Shown: positions 36,644 to 45,625 of the stretch, piece by piece
Numbering within the stretch: the stretch's first letter is position 1
Layout: every line of letters starts with the position of its first letter
Program-made: the position numbers and the translations under genes
Assembly: GCF_019923725.1 (NCBI RefSeq)
Contig: NZ_JAHXRI010000010.1
Span: 82,084 to 146,083 of the forward strand
DNA: 64,000 nt
DNA from: Zwartia hollandica
Lineage (GTDB): Bacteria; Pseudomonadota; Gammaproteobacteria; Burkholderiales; Burkholderiaceae_B
Direction of reading: 5' to 3'
The notes under the pieces: generated by a model
The model's input: only the letters and a program-made list of their open reading frames with translations
What the model was told of the DNA's origin: nothing
Database searches by the model: none

Positions 36644-37249
36644 ATGGCAGGTATCCCCTACTACGACCAACATGCAACGGTGCTTACTGAACAGTACGAG
36701 GCCCTGGCACCCGAGGCAGTGCATCACTGGCTGATAGACCTGATGCCAACAGGGAAAGACTTAAAGGCTTTAGATGTGGGCGCAGGCTCTGGGCGCGATG
36801 CGGCTTGGCTTGCATCGCGTGGTTATGACGTCTGGGCGGTAGAGCCCTCTGAGGGTATGCGGTTGCAGGGGCAACAGCTACACGCGACAAGCCGGATTAC
36901 TTGGGTGGAGGATGCCTTGCCTAAGCTCGAAGTAATTACAGGCTTGAATCAGGGCTATGACTTCATCTTGCTGAGTGCGGTGTGGATGCACGTAGCGCCT
37001 GAGCAGCGAGTCTCAGCATTTGAGAAACTTACTCAGTTACTGGAGCCTAAGGGTGTACTAGCAATCACACTGCGTTGTGGTCCAGCGCCCGCTGAGCGTG
37101 CGATGTATGAGGTTACTGAACAAGAGGTCAGGCAGCTGGCGGACCGCTTTGGCGTAAAGGTTTTACGCTGTGTGACTGCTCCGGACCAAAGTGGACGGAG
37201 CGAGATTAGTTGGATACAGATGGCTCTGCAAAACGACTTACCTGGGTAG
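36644..37249 (+). CDS. SAM-dependent methyltransferase
   Basis: A 201-residue class I methyltransferase. The SAM-binding motif is ALDVGAGSGRDAAWLASRG (about 42-60), with AVEPSEGM as motif II. No DNA-methylase DPPY motif or target domain is seen, so it may modify a small molecule, RNA or protein rather than DNA. GGAG lies five bases before the ATG. It is divergently paired with the HNH gene, which is a frequent arrangement in defence islands, but a joint function is inference. The stop overlaps the next, convergent gene by 12 bases. Confidence 0.78.
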   Translation: MAGIPYYDQHATVLTEQYEALAPEAVHHWLIDLMPTGKDLKALDVGAGSGRDAAWLASRGYDVWAVEPSEGMRLQGQQLHATSRITWVEDALPKLEVITGLNQGYDFILLSAVWMHVAPEQRVSAFEKLTQLLEPKGVLAITLRCGPAPAERAMYEVTEQEVRQLADRFGVKVLRCVTAPDQSGRSEISWIQMALQNDLPG

Positions 37250-37681
37250 CAAGCCCATTGTGCGGCTGAGGCTATTCACTTTTACAATCGTAGCCTGAAT
37301 CAAACGCCACAGCAGCTTCAAAACCCGCCCTACGATCGCAGTAAAACTTGAGACAAAAACAAAGAAATACAGAATTAAACCTAAGATCTCAATCCACTTA
37401 GCTAGGTCTTTTCCTACGAACGCATTGAACCCTAAGGCGTGGACTAACACTAGCGTTGCAATGAATCCTACACCTGCTGATAAATACTTTAGCTTCAGTG
37501 ATGAACCGTGCTCCCACAGAATCACTGCAACTACCATCGGATAGATAAACGTAAATCCAAGAAGCGTATCGCTGTAGTACCTGTTTCCTCCCGAAGCAAG
37601 TGGCGCATCCGCCATAACAGCGACGATGAAGGACAGGATTAGAAAGACGACCGCTGCCCACTGCAGCAACTTCTTAAGCAT
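37238..37681 (-). CDS. Membrane protein, four to five spans
   Basis: A 147-residue protein with hydrophobic segments at about 5-25, 40-55, 65-85 and 95-125. The ATG at 37681 is chosen because AGGAGG lies close upstream; a longer frame to 37735 would add 18 charged residues. No family recognised. It converges on the methyltransferase gene with a 12-base overlap. Confidence 0.65.
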   Translation of the reverse strand: MLKKLLQWAAVVFLILSFIVAVMADAPLASGGNRYYSDTLLGFTFIYPMVVAVILWEHGSSLKLKYLSAGVGFIATLVLVHALGFNAFVGKDLAKWIEILGLILYFFVFVSSFTAIVGRVLKLLWRLIQATIVKVNSLSRTMGLLPR

Positions 37682-37749
37682 GACGCCTCCTGTGTGTTTT
37701 GCGCGAGATCTCGTTAATAAGAAGTGTACTTGCAATCACCATAAGTAAA

Positions 37750-37775
37750 CGCCCCAGACCAAAATGGCTGGGGCG
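37750..37775. terminator. Hairpin terminator-like structure
   Basis: CGCCCCAG and CTGGGGCG form an 8-bp stem around a loop that itself can pair (CCA/TGG). On the minus strand GTTTACTTA follows. It lies after the small coiled-coil gene at 37811-38035 (minus). Confidence 0.5.
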
Positions 37776-37810
37776 AGGTTGGTTAGAAACAGATGGTCTT
37801 ACAGAACTCC

Positions 37811-38035
37811 TTACATAGGCAACAGACTACCCAAGAGCTCCGCACCGAAGCCAAGCGCACCGGTCAGGGTGATGGCGCCAAGCTGCAGGCGGAACAGGTT
37901 GGTGGTGCGTTTCTCAAGGGCTTCGCGCAGGGTTTCGAGCTCTTTTCTTGCGTAGGTTTGATCGTATTGGATCTGCCTCAAGATTTGTGCCTGTTGGTCA
38001 AGTGTGGGGTGGCAAGATGGGGGAGTAAATGGCAT
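37811..38035 (-). CDS. Small coiled-coil, tail-anchored membrane protein
   Basis: A 74-residue protein: a charged helix (YARKELETLREALEKRTTN) and then a C-terminal membrane segment (RLQLGAITLTGALGFGAELL). The layout is like two other small proteins in this window (39803-40105 and 62848-63069) and resembles DUF1640-like coiled-coil proteins. Function unknown. It is divergent from the NERD-helicase gene. Confidence 0.6.
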   Translation of the reverse strand: MPFTPPSCHPTLDQQAQILRQIQYDQTYARKELETLREALEKRTTNLFRLQLGAITLTGALGFGAELLGSLLPM

Positions 38036-38141
38036 AGCGTACAGTCCTCTGCTGGTTGAAAATGAACCCGCTATGGTACGGAAAGAGGCCTAGGTAGAGA
38101 TCGCAATAGGTTATAAAAGTCCTTTGCCGTTGGAGTCCTTT

Positions 38142-39794
38142 ATGGCGCTGTTAAGCCCCGCCCTTCCCCCTCTTACGCCGTCTGGCGGTTTGCATCGCGA
38201 GCTCGATGTGTTGTGGCGTTTGCAGTCGTCGTTATCCGAGGGCTACGAGGTCTTTCATAGTGTGTCCTGGCATTCTCTGCACGAGGGTCGGGATCGCCAT
38301 GGCGAGATCGATATTGTCGTGTTGGGCCCAACTGGCAATGTGCTGTTAATGGAAATCAAAGCCGGGGCGGTCTCTCTCACCAATGGCGAGATCTTTAAGC
38401 TCTATGCCGATGGTGCAAGCAACGTCGGGCGGCAGACCCGTGTGCAGTTTGCGGCGATGGTACATCGCTTGCAACAGGCGGGGCTCTATACCTTTGTGAC
38501 CAACTGCTTGGTCCTGCCGGATTACGTCTTGGGTACTCAACAAGTTGTGAGCCTGCCACCGGAACGCATTATTGATGCCACCCGCTTTGAGCAGCTTGGC
38601 TCGTATGTGTTGGAGTTCTTGGCCCAAGGTTCTGCGCCAGCGGGCTCAGCGCAGACGCAGAGCAGTGTGCAGGCGCTACGGCAATTCTTTTGTAATGAAT
38701 TCAATGTCACCTTAGACCTGCGTGCCTTGGGCGCCCAAGTCCGTGATACAACACTACGCTTAGCCGATGGGTTGGCGACTTGGGTACCGAGGATCACCAC
38801 CCCTTCTGGTGTCATCCGCGTACAAGCCACAGCCGGGTCTGGCAAAACCCAACTCGCCCTGCGCTTACTGCAAGACGCCGCTGCCAGTGGGCTGCGCAGC
38901 CTCTATGTTTGCTACAACCGTAGTCTGGCAGACCATATCGGGCGGATTGCACCACCCAAGGCTAAGGTCGCGAGTTTTCATGAACTTTGTGTTGAATACT
39001 ATCGACACGCAGTGGGTGAGCCAGACTTTGCCGCGCAAGACACCTATGCCCAGCTCACCCAGCATTACTGCGAGGCCGTTGAGCAAAACACCGAGATGCA
39101 AGGGCGCTACCAATTGCTCGTAATTGACGAGGGGCAGGATTTTGACCCAGCCTGGGTCGCTGCCCTACTCCCACAGTTGGCAGACAACGGCCGTATCTAT
39201 TTGCTCGAAGACGAAGCACAGCGCCTGTATGCGCGTGACGAATTCGATCTCTCTGACGTAGTGGTCGTCAATTGCCGCGATAACTTCCGTACTCCACGTG
39301 CGGTGTGCTCAGTGATTAATGCACTAGCTCTAACTGAACCCCCAATTGATGCCCGGGCGGCGTATGAAGGCGAGCTGCCCAACTTTTATACCTATAACTC
39401 TGACAAAGCACTGTTACGCGAAACCGAACGTGCGGTGCAGGCGCTGATGACACGCGGTATCGCCTTAAGTGACATCGCCGTGATTAGCTGGCGTGGCTTA
39501 GCCAAAGCGTTGCTCGTACAAACACCAACACTTGGGCAGTTCAGCTTGCGACGCCCCACGGGCAAATACACCAATGCCGGCGATGCGGTTTGGACAGAGG
39601 GTGATTTATTGGTCGAATCTGTCTATCGGTTTAAAGGACAAAGCGCGGCCGGGATTGTGTTGACGGAAGTGGATTTTGAAGAGCTAGATGAAGGGAGCAA
39701 GCGCAAGCTGTTTGTGGGGCTTACGCGGGCGCAGTTAGCGGTCGAGGTCGTGCTCAGTGAACGTGCGGCGGCTTGTTTGAGTGCGGTGGTTTAG
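38142..39794 (+). CDS. NERD-domain nuclease / UvrD-like helicase
   Basis: A 550-residue protein. An N-terminal NERD domain (about 15-125) shows a PD-(D/E)xK-like core with Asp in GEIDIVVLG and ExK in LLMEIKAG. A superfamily 1 helicase follows: Walker A ATAGSGKT (about 235), motif II DEGQDFDP, and C-terminal YRFKGQSAAGIVLTEVD with VGLTRAQ. It could unwind and cut DNA. The ATG at 38142 has GGAG six bases upstream; the frame is open to a TTG at 38124. Such proteins occur in defence islands and in DNA repair; the role is not settled. Confidence 0.85.
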   Translation: MALLSPALPPLTPSGGLHRELDVLWRLQSSLSEGYEVFHSVSWHSLHEGRDRHGEIDIVVLGPTGNVLLMEIKAGAVSLTNGEIFKLYADGASNVGRQTRVQFAAMVHRLQQAGLYTFVTNCLVLPDYVLGTQQVVSLPPERIIDATRFEQLGSYVLEFLAQGSAPAGSAQTQSSVQALRQFFCNEFNVTLDLRALGAQVRDTTLRLADGLATWVPRITTPSGVIRVQATAGSGKTQLALRLLQDAAASGLRSLYVCYNRSLADHIGRIAPPKAKVASFHELCVEYYRHAVGEPDFAAQDTYAQLTQHYCEAVEQNTEMQGRYQLLVIDEGQDFDPAWVAALLPQLADNGRIYLLEDEAQRLYARDEFDLSDVVVVNCRDNFRTPRAVCSVINALALTEPPIDARAAYEGELPNFYTYNSDKALLRETERAVQALMTRGIALSDIAVISWRGLAKALLVQTPTLGQFSLRRPTGKYTNAGDAVWTEGDLLVESVYRFKGQSAAGIVLTEVDFEELDEGSKRKLFVGLTRAQLAVEVVLSERAAACLSAVV

Positions 39795-39802
39795 AGGGTT
39801 GG

Positions 39803-40105
39803 CTATTTGGCGTAGCTGTCTATTAGGTATTTAGCTAAGAAGCCTAAGAGCGTGAACAAGCTGCCGCAATAGGTTGTGATCAGCCACATAAACTTTCTAT
39901 CAAAGTACTTGTGCAAATCTTCACGGGTTTGTGCGATCTCCTTGTGTAGCTCAGTTCGGACTGAGTCTATTTCAGTTCGCAGTTCAGCTTGGCCTTGCAC
40001 CATTTGAACGCGCAAATCCGTAACGGCTTGGCAAAGCTGCGCCATCGTTGCCTCGAGGCGCTCGTAGGCTTTGGTGTTTTGTTCAACTGCTTTAGGTGTG
40101 AGCAC
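39803..40105 (-). CDS. Small coiled-coil, tail-anchored membrane protein
   Basis: A 100-residue protein with a long coiled coil (residues 8-68, heptads such as LRTEIDSVRTELHKEIAQT) and a C-terminal membrane segment (about 73-95). It resembles DUF1640-like proteins. It converges on the NERD-helicase gene, nine bases from its stop. Confidence 0.6.
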   Translation of the reverse strand: MLTPKAVEQNTKAYERLEATMAQLCQAVTDLRVQMVQGQAELRTEIDSVRTELHKEIAQTREDLHKYFDRKFMWLITTYCGSLFTLLGFLAKYLIDSYAK

Positions 40106-40553
40106 GCTTTGATCCGTGACGAAATCTCAGGCGGTATTGTGAGCCGTTTCTATTCGTATATTTGCTTGTAGAGCAAGTATTTGGTTAGAAATTGTTAGGG
40201 GTTGTATCAAGTATGAAACTGGATACGTCTCAACTAACGCACCAACCATTAAAAAGCAAAAGCCCCCAAACGGGGGCTCTAAAACTGACGCTCACTAAAG
40301 CTTTCAAATGGCTTTAAGTGAGCCGCTGTGAGGACTTAACCTCTCAGACTCCAGCCGAACACCGAAGTGCCGGAAAACAATGAAATACTACATTATCGGT
40401 TGAGCCTAAGCAACTATTAATAGCGTTGGACATCAGCTCTGGCATCGCCAAGGCGGACGCACCGACAATCACCGCCAAGGCATCATAGGTTTCGCTACGC
40501 GAATATGCTCGAGTGCATGAATGAACTCTGAGCGCATGTCATCGCTCATCGCG
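40106..40553. other. Intergenic region with terminator and possible gene relic
   Basis: A 448-bp gap. It holds a clear terminator at 40250-40278, a second near-perfect hairpin at about 40290-40323, and at 40385-40550 a minus-strand coding-like stretch without a start (YDALAVIVGASALAMPELM) that may be a gene remnant. No family could be assigned. Confidence 0.45.
40250..40278 (-). terminator. Rho-independent terminator
   Basis: AGCCCCC, a four-base loop and GGGGGCT; on the minus strand TTTTGCTTTTT follows the stem. It would end transcription from the SGNH hydrolase gene. Confidence 0.8.
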
Positions 40554-42020
40554 CTATCGATAAAAAATGCGTTTGTTTGGTACGGGTGACAGCTCTTTTA
40601 ACCAACCCACCACTGAGTGGGGTTGAATGTTGACTGTTGTTTTTATTTCTAAAGATTTAATCGCTGGCTCGCGCTTGAAGCGCTCGAGCGTGTTTAACAG
40701 GGACTGCGCCAAGAGATCTCCCTTGACTGCATATCCTATACCGGTCAAGTGAATGTTATCGGTACTGGCAAGACCGTAAGCTGTCCAAATTGTCATCGCC
40801 CCTCTTCCCCCTGCCACGCGATACCAGTCGTAAAACAGGCAATCATTTTCAAAGGCGACGCGTCGAGCCAACTCTGCAAAATCCCACGCGGCTGTGATGT
40901 TCTTTCTTCTAAAATTCATGTCCTGCGCGGACGTGATGAGGATCACTGCCTGGGGATGTTTAGCCTTTACCCTTTTGATGGTCTGCACCATAATTTTTTC
41001 GAGGTCGGGTGCAATACTGTTTTTATAGACTAGATCATTGGTGCCCCAATCGAGCACGATTAAATCCGGAGCCAGCTGCGCCGACTGTTCTTCAAAGTAT
41101 GTTTGCGCGAGCAACGCACTGTAGGTGGCGCCGCCAACCCCTAGGTTGTGATACATCACACCCGGCGTCGTGTTTTCAATGCTGACACCATGCACTTCAA
41201 AATAACCACCGCTATTGGGGCTTGCATTGCGGAGTTCGAATCGCAGCGTGTCAGAGAGCTCAGGAAAGCTCAAGGTAAGCATTTGCGAACGTGGCTGTGT
41301 ACCGCCGCTCGGCACAACAACATCATGTACGAAATTACCCGACTGCACGCGTAACGTAAACGCTGTTGAGGTCGCAACATAAAAAAACTTGACGAGCTTC
41401 TTGCCAGGTTCGGGAGTCGAAACGAAATTCAACGTGAATGATGCGTCTGCACCACTGGTTCTTGCAACAAAGCCAGAAACGCCGAGGGGTAAGCGTGGTG
41501 TCTGTTGAATACTGTTCGCAGTGGCCCATTCGCCGCTAAACGTAGACTTGTAGTCATTTTGCGAGTACGTCTTGGCGATCGAATACGGAAACACCATGCC
41601 GCGCCCTGCACTCCCGCCTATGCTCTGGAGACGATTGCGAGCGATCTCGGCGGCATACCCCCCCTGCACCAACGAATCACCAAAATGCGCGACCTTAAAA
41701 CCTTCAGTCTTCGCAGCAGCCCATTTCTGTTGTAAGCGCTGCACCAGCCGAGCATCTTTAAATTCAAAGATGTTTGTCTCGGCAGTTACATAACGATTCA
41801 GTGACTGCCCTTGCTGGGCTAAGAAATCATCGACCGTACGACGCGCATAGGCTTTAGCAGAGGAATTGCCCACAAAGGTGTCTACGCGCTGGGGAACCAA
41901 AGCCCCCGATGCCTTCTCTTGCGGAGGCCTTGGTGCTGTCGTGCAAGATCCAAGAAAAAGTGCCACCAACCCGAGCAAGGTTGAACGAATAAAAAATCGG
42001 TGCAATGAACGAGTAAGCAT
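40554..42020 (-). CDS. SGNH/GDSL-family hydrolase, lipoprotein
   Basis: A 488-residue predicted lipoprotein (lipobox LFLGSC, Cys26) of the SGNH/GDSL hydrolase family. Block I is HFGDSLVQGG (Ser116), the GxND-type block is DWGTNDL, and block V has DNIHLTG with the catalytic His. A beta-rich domain (about 180-280) sits between blocks I and III. Similar enzymes deacetylate or de-esterify cell-envelope polysaccharides. It probably acts at the outer membrane. Its closest neighbours are not functionally linked. Confidence 0.85.
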   Translation of the reverse strand: MLTRSLHRFFIRSTLLGLVALFLGSCTTAPRPPQEKASGALVPQRVDTFVGNSSAKAYARRTVDDFLAQQGQSLNRYVTAETNIFEFKDARLVQRLQQKWAAAKTEGFKVAHFGDSLVQGGYAAEIARNRLQSIGGSAGRGMVFPYSIAKTYSQNDYKSTFSGEWATANSIQQTPRLPLGVSGFVARTSGADASFTLNFVSTPEPGKKLVKFFYVATSTAFTLRVQSGNFVHDVVVPSGGTQPRSQMLTLSFPELSDTLRFELRNASPNSGGYFEVHGVSIENTTPGVMYHNLGVGGATYSALLAQTYFEEQSAQLAPDLIVLDWGTNDLVYKNSIAPDLEKIMVQTIKRVKAKHPQAVILITSAQDMNFRRKNITAAWDFAELARRVAFENDCLFYDWYRVAGGRGAMTIWTAYGLASTDNIHLTGIGYAVKGDLLAQSLLNTLERFKREPAIKSLEIKTTVNIQPHSVVGWLKELSPVPNKRIFYR

Positions 42021-42073
42021 TGAGACAAATCTAAAGTGTTAGCAAGGTATGCGCGTGGACGCGCCCTTCGCTA

Positions 42074-42478
42074 CTATATGCCATCTATGTAGTACCAACG
42101 ACCTTCTTGATAAACAAAGCGACTGAGCTCGTGCAAACGCGAAGCCTTACCTTGGACACGATAACGAGCAACGAATTCCACCTCTGCGTGCCCGAGGTTG
42201 ATTGTGCGGTGCGCCTTAACTTCTAACCCGAGCCATTTCGTGTTGGCATCAAAATCCACCTCGGCCGGACGGTGGCTAGGATCCCAAGTGTTCAGCAGGT
42301 AACTGGCGCGCTGCAGCACAAAAGCTGAATAGCGCGAGCGCATCAGACTTTCCGCATCAGGCGCTGGCGTCGAGTCAAAATGATCCAAATAGCGCTGGCA
42401 ACATTCCTCGAAGGACAAGCTACGCTTACCCTGCATACGGCCGCAGGGGCATGCTGTGTTTTTAGCGAGCGTGATCAT
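42074..42478 (-). CDS. ychJ: YchJ-family protein (SEC-C motif)
   Basis: A 134-residue protein of the YchJ/UPF0225 family. The N-terminal SEC-C zinc motif is CPCGR with a later ECCQRYL; the typical MRSRYSAFVL stretch follows, and the C terminus WYYIDG is standard. Function in the cell is unknown. Length matches the family. Single gene. Confidence 0.85.
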   Translation of the reverse strand: MITLAKNTACPCGRMQGKRSLSFEECCQRYLDHFDSTPAPDAESLMRSRYSAFVLQRASYLLNTWDPSHRPAEVDFDANTKWLGLEVKAHRTINLGHAEVEFVARYRVQGKASRLHELSRFVYQEGRWYYIDGI

Positions 42479-42505
42479 GACAACCTTAGCGAATGCCTTT
42501 AATCA

Positions 42506-43432
42506 CTATCTCGCTCCACGCGTTTTAAGTGCCGCATGATTTTTGCAGCCTTGCTCGAGTTTCAAATTGCATGCTTTGTCGTACAACGCCAGTGCTTTTA
42601 TTTTGTCTTGAGGCACACCCTCACCGTTGCTGTACATCGCACCTAGAATGTCACAACTTCCTGCCACACTCGCATCACAGGCCTGTTGATACAACTCAAC
42701 GGCCTTGGACTTATCTTCACGCACACCATCGCCGTTTTTGTACATCGCACCCAGGTTGTAACAACCTCTCGCAATACCGCGATTGCATGCTTTCTGAAAG
42801 AAATCGGCCGCCTGAACTTTATCTTCACGCACGCCAGCGCCGTTACTGTAGATCACGCCTAGGCTATAACAACCTCCTGCCACTTCACGATCACAGGCTT
42901 TCTGATACAACGTGGCTGCCTTAAGTTTGTCTTCAAGCACACCTTGACCGTTGTCGTACAGCACGCCTAAGTTATAACAACCCCCTGGAATACCACCATC
43001 ACAGGCCTTTTGATAAAACGCGGCTGCTTTGCGTTTGTCGGCACGCACACCCTCACCGTTGCTGTACATCACGCCTGAGTTGGAGCAGCCTATTGCAACA
43101 CCACCATCACATGCTCGTTGATAAAACTCGAGCGCCTTGGCTTTATCTAGAAGAACACCTTCACCGTTGTCGTACATAAAGCCTAAGTTGTAACAACCGG
43201 TTGCCCGACCGCCGAGACAGGCCTTTTGATAAAACTCAAATGCTTTAACTTTGTCTTGACGAACACCTTCACCGTTGTCGTACACCGCAGCTAAGTGAAA
43301 ACAACTCATTGCACGACCCTCCTCACATTCCTTTTGAAGCTCAGGAACGGATTGCGCATAAAGCGAAGAGGAGAACGTCATTGCTGCTGCTAGGCAGAAG
43401 ACATAGGCGACATAAAAAATCGACTTTTGCAT
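42506..43432 (-). CDS. Secreted cysteine-rich Sel1-repeat protein (Hcp-like)
   Basis: A 308-residue protein with a signal peptide (1-26) and seven to eight 36-residue Sel1-like repeats (unit YNLGVMYxNGEGVxxDK-KA-xxYQKACDGG-). Each unit carries two Cys placed to form a disulfide within the repeat, as in Hcp proteins. It is expected in the periplasm or outside the cell as a protein-binding scaffold. Ligand unknown. The gene stands alone. The Sel1-caspase at 16501-18759 has less regular Sel1 repeats without Cys. Confidence 0.85.
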   Translation of the reverse strand: MQKSIFYVAYVFCLAAAMTFSSSLYAQSVPELQKECEEGRAMSCFHLAAVYDNGEGVRQDKVKAFEFYQKACLGGRATGCYNLGFMYDNGEGVLLDKAKALEFYQRACDGGVAIGCSNSGVMYSNGEGVRADKRKAAAFYQKACDGGIPGGCYNLGVLYDNGQGVLEDKLKAATLYQKACDREVAGGCYSLGVIYSNGAGVREDKVQAADFFQKACNRGIARGCYNLGAMYKNGDGVREDKSKAVELYQQACDASVAGSCDILGAMYSNGEGVPQDKIKALALYDKACNLKLEQGCKNHAALKTRGAR

Positions 43433-43524
43433 CGTGTTCGTCCTTTAGTTTCTCAGCAAACAACTAGCTAGGTACGCAGTGCCAAGGGCAAGGCAAGCGT
43501 CGCACGTATAAACAGACAATAAAA

Positions 43525-43548
43525 AACCACCGATTTTTTTCGGTGGTT
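43525..43548 (-). terminator. Rho-independent terminator after tRNA-Met
   Basis: AACCACCG and CGGTGGTT stem, followed on the minus strand by TTTTTTATT. It lies 106 bases after the tRNA 3' end. Confidence 0.75.
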
Positions 43549-43653
43549 TGCGTGTCTACCTTGTCCCAAAAGTATCCAAATCAAGACTTAGCTATTTTCT
43601 TGTTTGTGCCAAACGCAAAAATTACTTTAAGTATTTGATTTTATTGGGAAATT

Positions 43654-43730
43654 TGGTGGCGCATCCCTGATTCGAACAGGGGACCTGCGGATTATGATTC
43701 CGTCGCTCTAACCGGCTGAGCTAATGCGCC
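43654..43730 (-). tRNA. tRNA-Met (CAT), elongator type
   Basis: A full cloverleaf on the minus strand: acceptor GGCGCAT/ATGCGCC, D arm GCTC...GAGC, anticodon loop ATCATAA (CAT), T arm CCCTG-TTCGAAT-CAGGG, discriminator A and an encoded CCA. The elongator form is suggested by the acceptor and D-arm sequence. An isoleucine tRNA with modified CAT anticodon cannot be excluded by sequence alone. Confidence 0.93.
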
Positions 43731-43902
43731 ATTTGGGGCGATTTTGCCTTGAAAAGGCAGATTGCTGCACACCAAAGACCAAAATTCTAGCATTTTTTTG
43801 GTGTTTCCGCAGTGAAACAAGCTCGCCTGCGTGTCAAAATAGGTCGCATGACGGGGCACCAAGACCCCGCCACAAACCGAGACAAGGGAAGCCTTTAGCA
43901 AT

Positions 43903-44769
43903 ATGAGTGAACCCATCCTGACCTATAAGCGCGAGCCCTCGGCCACCACCATCCAGCTGCCAACCGGTTCGACCGACTCACATGTCCATGTATTTGGTCC
44001 AAGCAATAAGTTTCCGTATGCAGAGTCCCGTGGCTTTACACCCGTCGATGCTCCGAAAGAGGCCTTGTTTGCCTGGCACAAAAAAATGGGCATCGATCGC
44101 TGTGTGATCGTCAACACCCTGCTCCACGGTTTTGATAACAGCGTGGTCGAAGACGCGATGATTGCCGCCAAAGGTCGTTACTTGGGTGTCGCACTGGTAC
44201 AAGTGGATGTGTCGGATGCCGAGCTCAAGCGCTTAGCGAGCGTGGGCTTTCGGGGTGTGCGGTTTCATTTCATGCCCGGCTATAAGGTGCACGAAACACC
44301 AGAACAGATCATTGCGTTCACCAAACGCCTCGAACCGCTTGGCATGCACATGCAATTGCAATTACATGCCCAGTACGCAAAAGACTTAATGCCGCTACTC
44401 AAGCAATCGGCGGTACCCGTGGTGATGGATCACATGGGTCGTGTCGATGCAAAGCTTGGGGTCGAGCAAGCGCACTTCCAGGATTTCTGCCGCTTACTTG
44501 AACTGCCTGGCTTTATGGTCAAGGTCAGTGGTATTGATCGCATTGATCCGAATCCGCCTTACCCGGATGGTGTTCCCTTTGCGCGCTACCTGATGCGCAA
44601 CTACCCAGACCGTTGTGTTTGGGGCTCCGACTGGCCGCATCCCAACCATACGCACGTGCCAGACGATGGCGTGTTGGTCAGTGCCCTCGCACAGATCGCA
44701 CCTAAGCCAGAGCTCTTGCACCAGCTCATGGTCGATAACCCCATGCGCCTCTATCGTTTTTCCGCTTAA
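43903..44769 (+). CDS. Amidohydrolase-family TIM-barrel hydrolase
   Basis: A 288-residue hydrolase of the amidohydrolase_2 / 2-pyrone-4,6-dicarboxylate hydrolase type. The metal-binding N-terminal DSHVHVFG is present, followed by QLHAQY, MDHMGR, and C-terminal WGSDWPHPNH. It probably opens a lactone or cleaves an amide in a catabolic pathway. First gene of a three-gene plus-strand set with an SDR 13 bases after it and a Bug receptor behind that. Confidence 0.85.
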   Translation: MSEPILTYKREPSATTIQLPTGSTDSHVHVFGPSNKFPYAESRGFTPVDAPKEALFAWHKKMGIDRCVIVNTLLHGFDNSVVEDAMIAAKGRYLGVALVQVDVSDAELKRLASVGFRGVRFHFMPGYKVHETPEQIIAFTKRLEPLGMHMQLQLHAQYAKDLMPLLKQSAVPVVMDHMGRVDAKLGVEQAHFQDFCRLLELPGFMVKVSGIDRIDPNPPYPDGVPFARYLMRNYPDRCVWGSDWPHPNHTHVPDDGVLVSALAQIAPKPELLHQLMVDNPMRLYRFSA

Positions 44770-44782
44770 AAAGGATTCAATC

Positions 44783-45589
44783 ATGTCAGGCTCAGGACGT
44801 CTTGCAGGAAAAGTGGCTTTAATTTTTGGTGCGGGTTCAGTGGGCCCAGGCTGGGGTAATGGCCGCGCTACAGCGACGCGTTTTGCGGAAGAAGGTGCGC
44901 AACTTTTTGGTGTCGATCGTGAACTAGACCGCATGAAAGAAACACTGGAGCGTGTCAAAGAAGTCGGTGGCACGATGGAGACAGGTTTTTGTGATGTCAC
45001 CAGCAGCCAAAGTATTTCAGATGCGGTAGATGCCTGCATGAAACGCTATGGGCGGATCGATATTCTGGTGAACAACGTGGGTGGTTCTGCCGCAGGAGGC
45101 CCAGTCGAAATGGCCGAGGACGTGTGGGATTCGCAAGTCGACACGAACTTAAAGAGTGTGTTCCTGACCTGCAAGTATGTCTTGCCGATTATGGAAAAAC
45201 AAGGTTCAGGCGCGATTGTGAACCTGGCCTCGACCTCCGGTATTCGTTGGACGGGTTCGGCCCAAGTCGCCTATGCAGCCACGAAGGCTGGCGTGATTCA
45301 GCTGTCGCGTGTAGTCGCTGTGCAGTACGCCAAGAAAGGGATTCGTGTGAATACGATTATCCCAGGCCAGCTGCACACACCCTTAGTTGAAAGCCGGCTC
45401 GCGGGCCAACGTGCAGGCGGTGATGTGGCAAAGCTACTCGAGCAACGCCAAGCGCGTATCCCTCTACCTTTTATGGGGGATGGCCGCGACACAGCTAATG
45501 CGGCGGTGTTCTTGGCCTCAGACGAAGCACGTTTCGTGACCGGCACCGAGATCGTCGTCGATGGTGGTATGTCGGTACGCTGCGGTTAG
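44783..45589 (+). CDS. SDR-family oxidoreductase
   Basis: A 268-residue short-chain dehydrogenase/reductase. The cofactor loop is GAGSVGPGWGNG (16-27), a variant of the usual TGxxxGxG; NNVGG is at 97-101; the catalytic Ser is about 150-152 and YAATK is at 164-168. It should oxidise or reduce an alcohol/ketone with NAD(P)H in the catabolic cluster. AAGGA lies before the ATG. Confidence 0.9.
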   Translation: MSGSGRLAGKVALIFGAGSVGPGWGNGRATATRFAEEGAQLFGVDRELDRMKETLERVKEVGGTMETGFCDVTSSQSISDAVDACMKRYGRIDILVNNVGGSAAGGPVEMAEDVWDSQVDTNLKSVFLTCKYVLPIMEKQGSGAIVNLASTSGIRWTGSAQVAYAATKAGVIQLSRVVAVQYAKKGIRVNTIIPGQLHTPLVESRLAGQRAGGDVAKLLEQRQARIPLPFMGDGRDTANAAVFLASDEARFVTGTEIVVDGGMSVRCG

Positions 45590-45625
45590 ATAGAAATTGA
45601 TTGCTTTAAGACTGGAGAATTTAAA

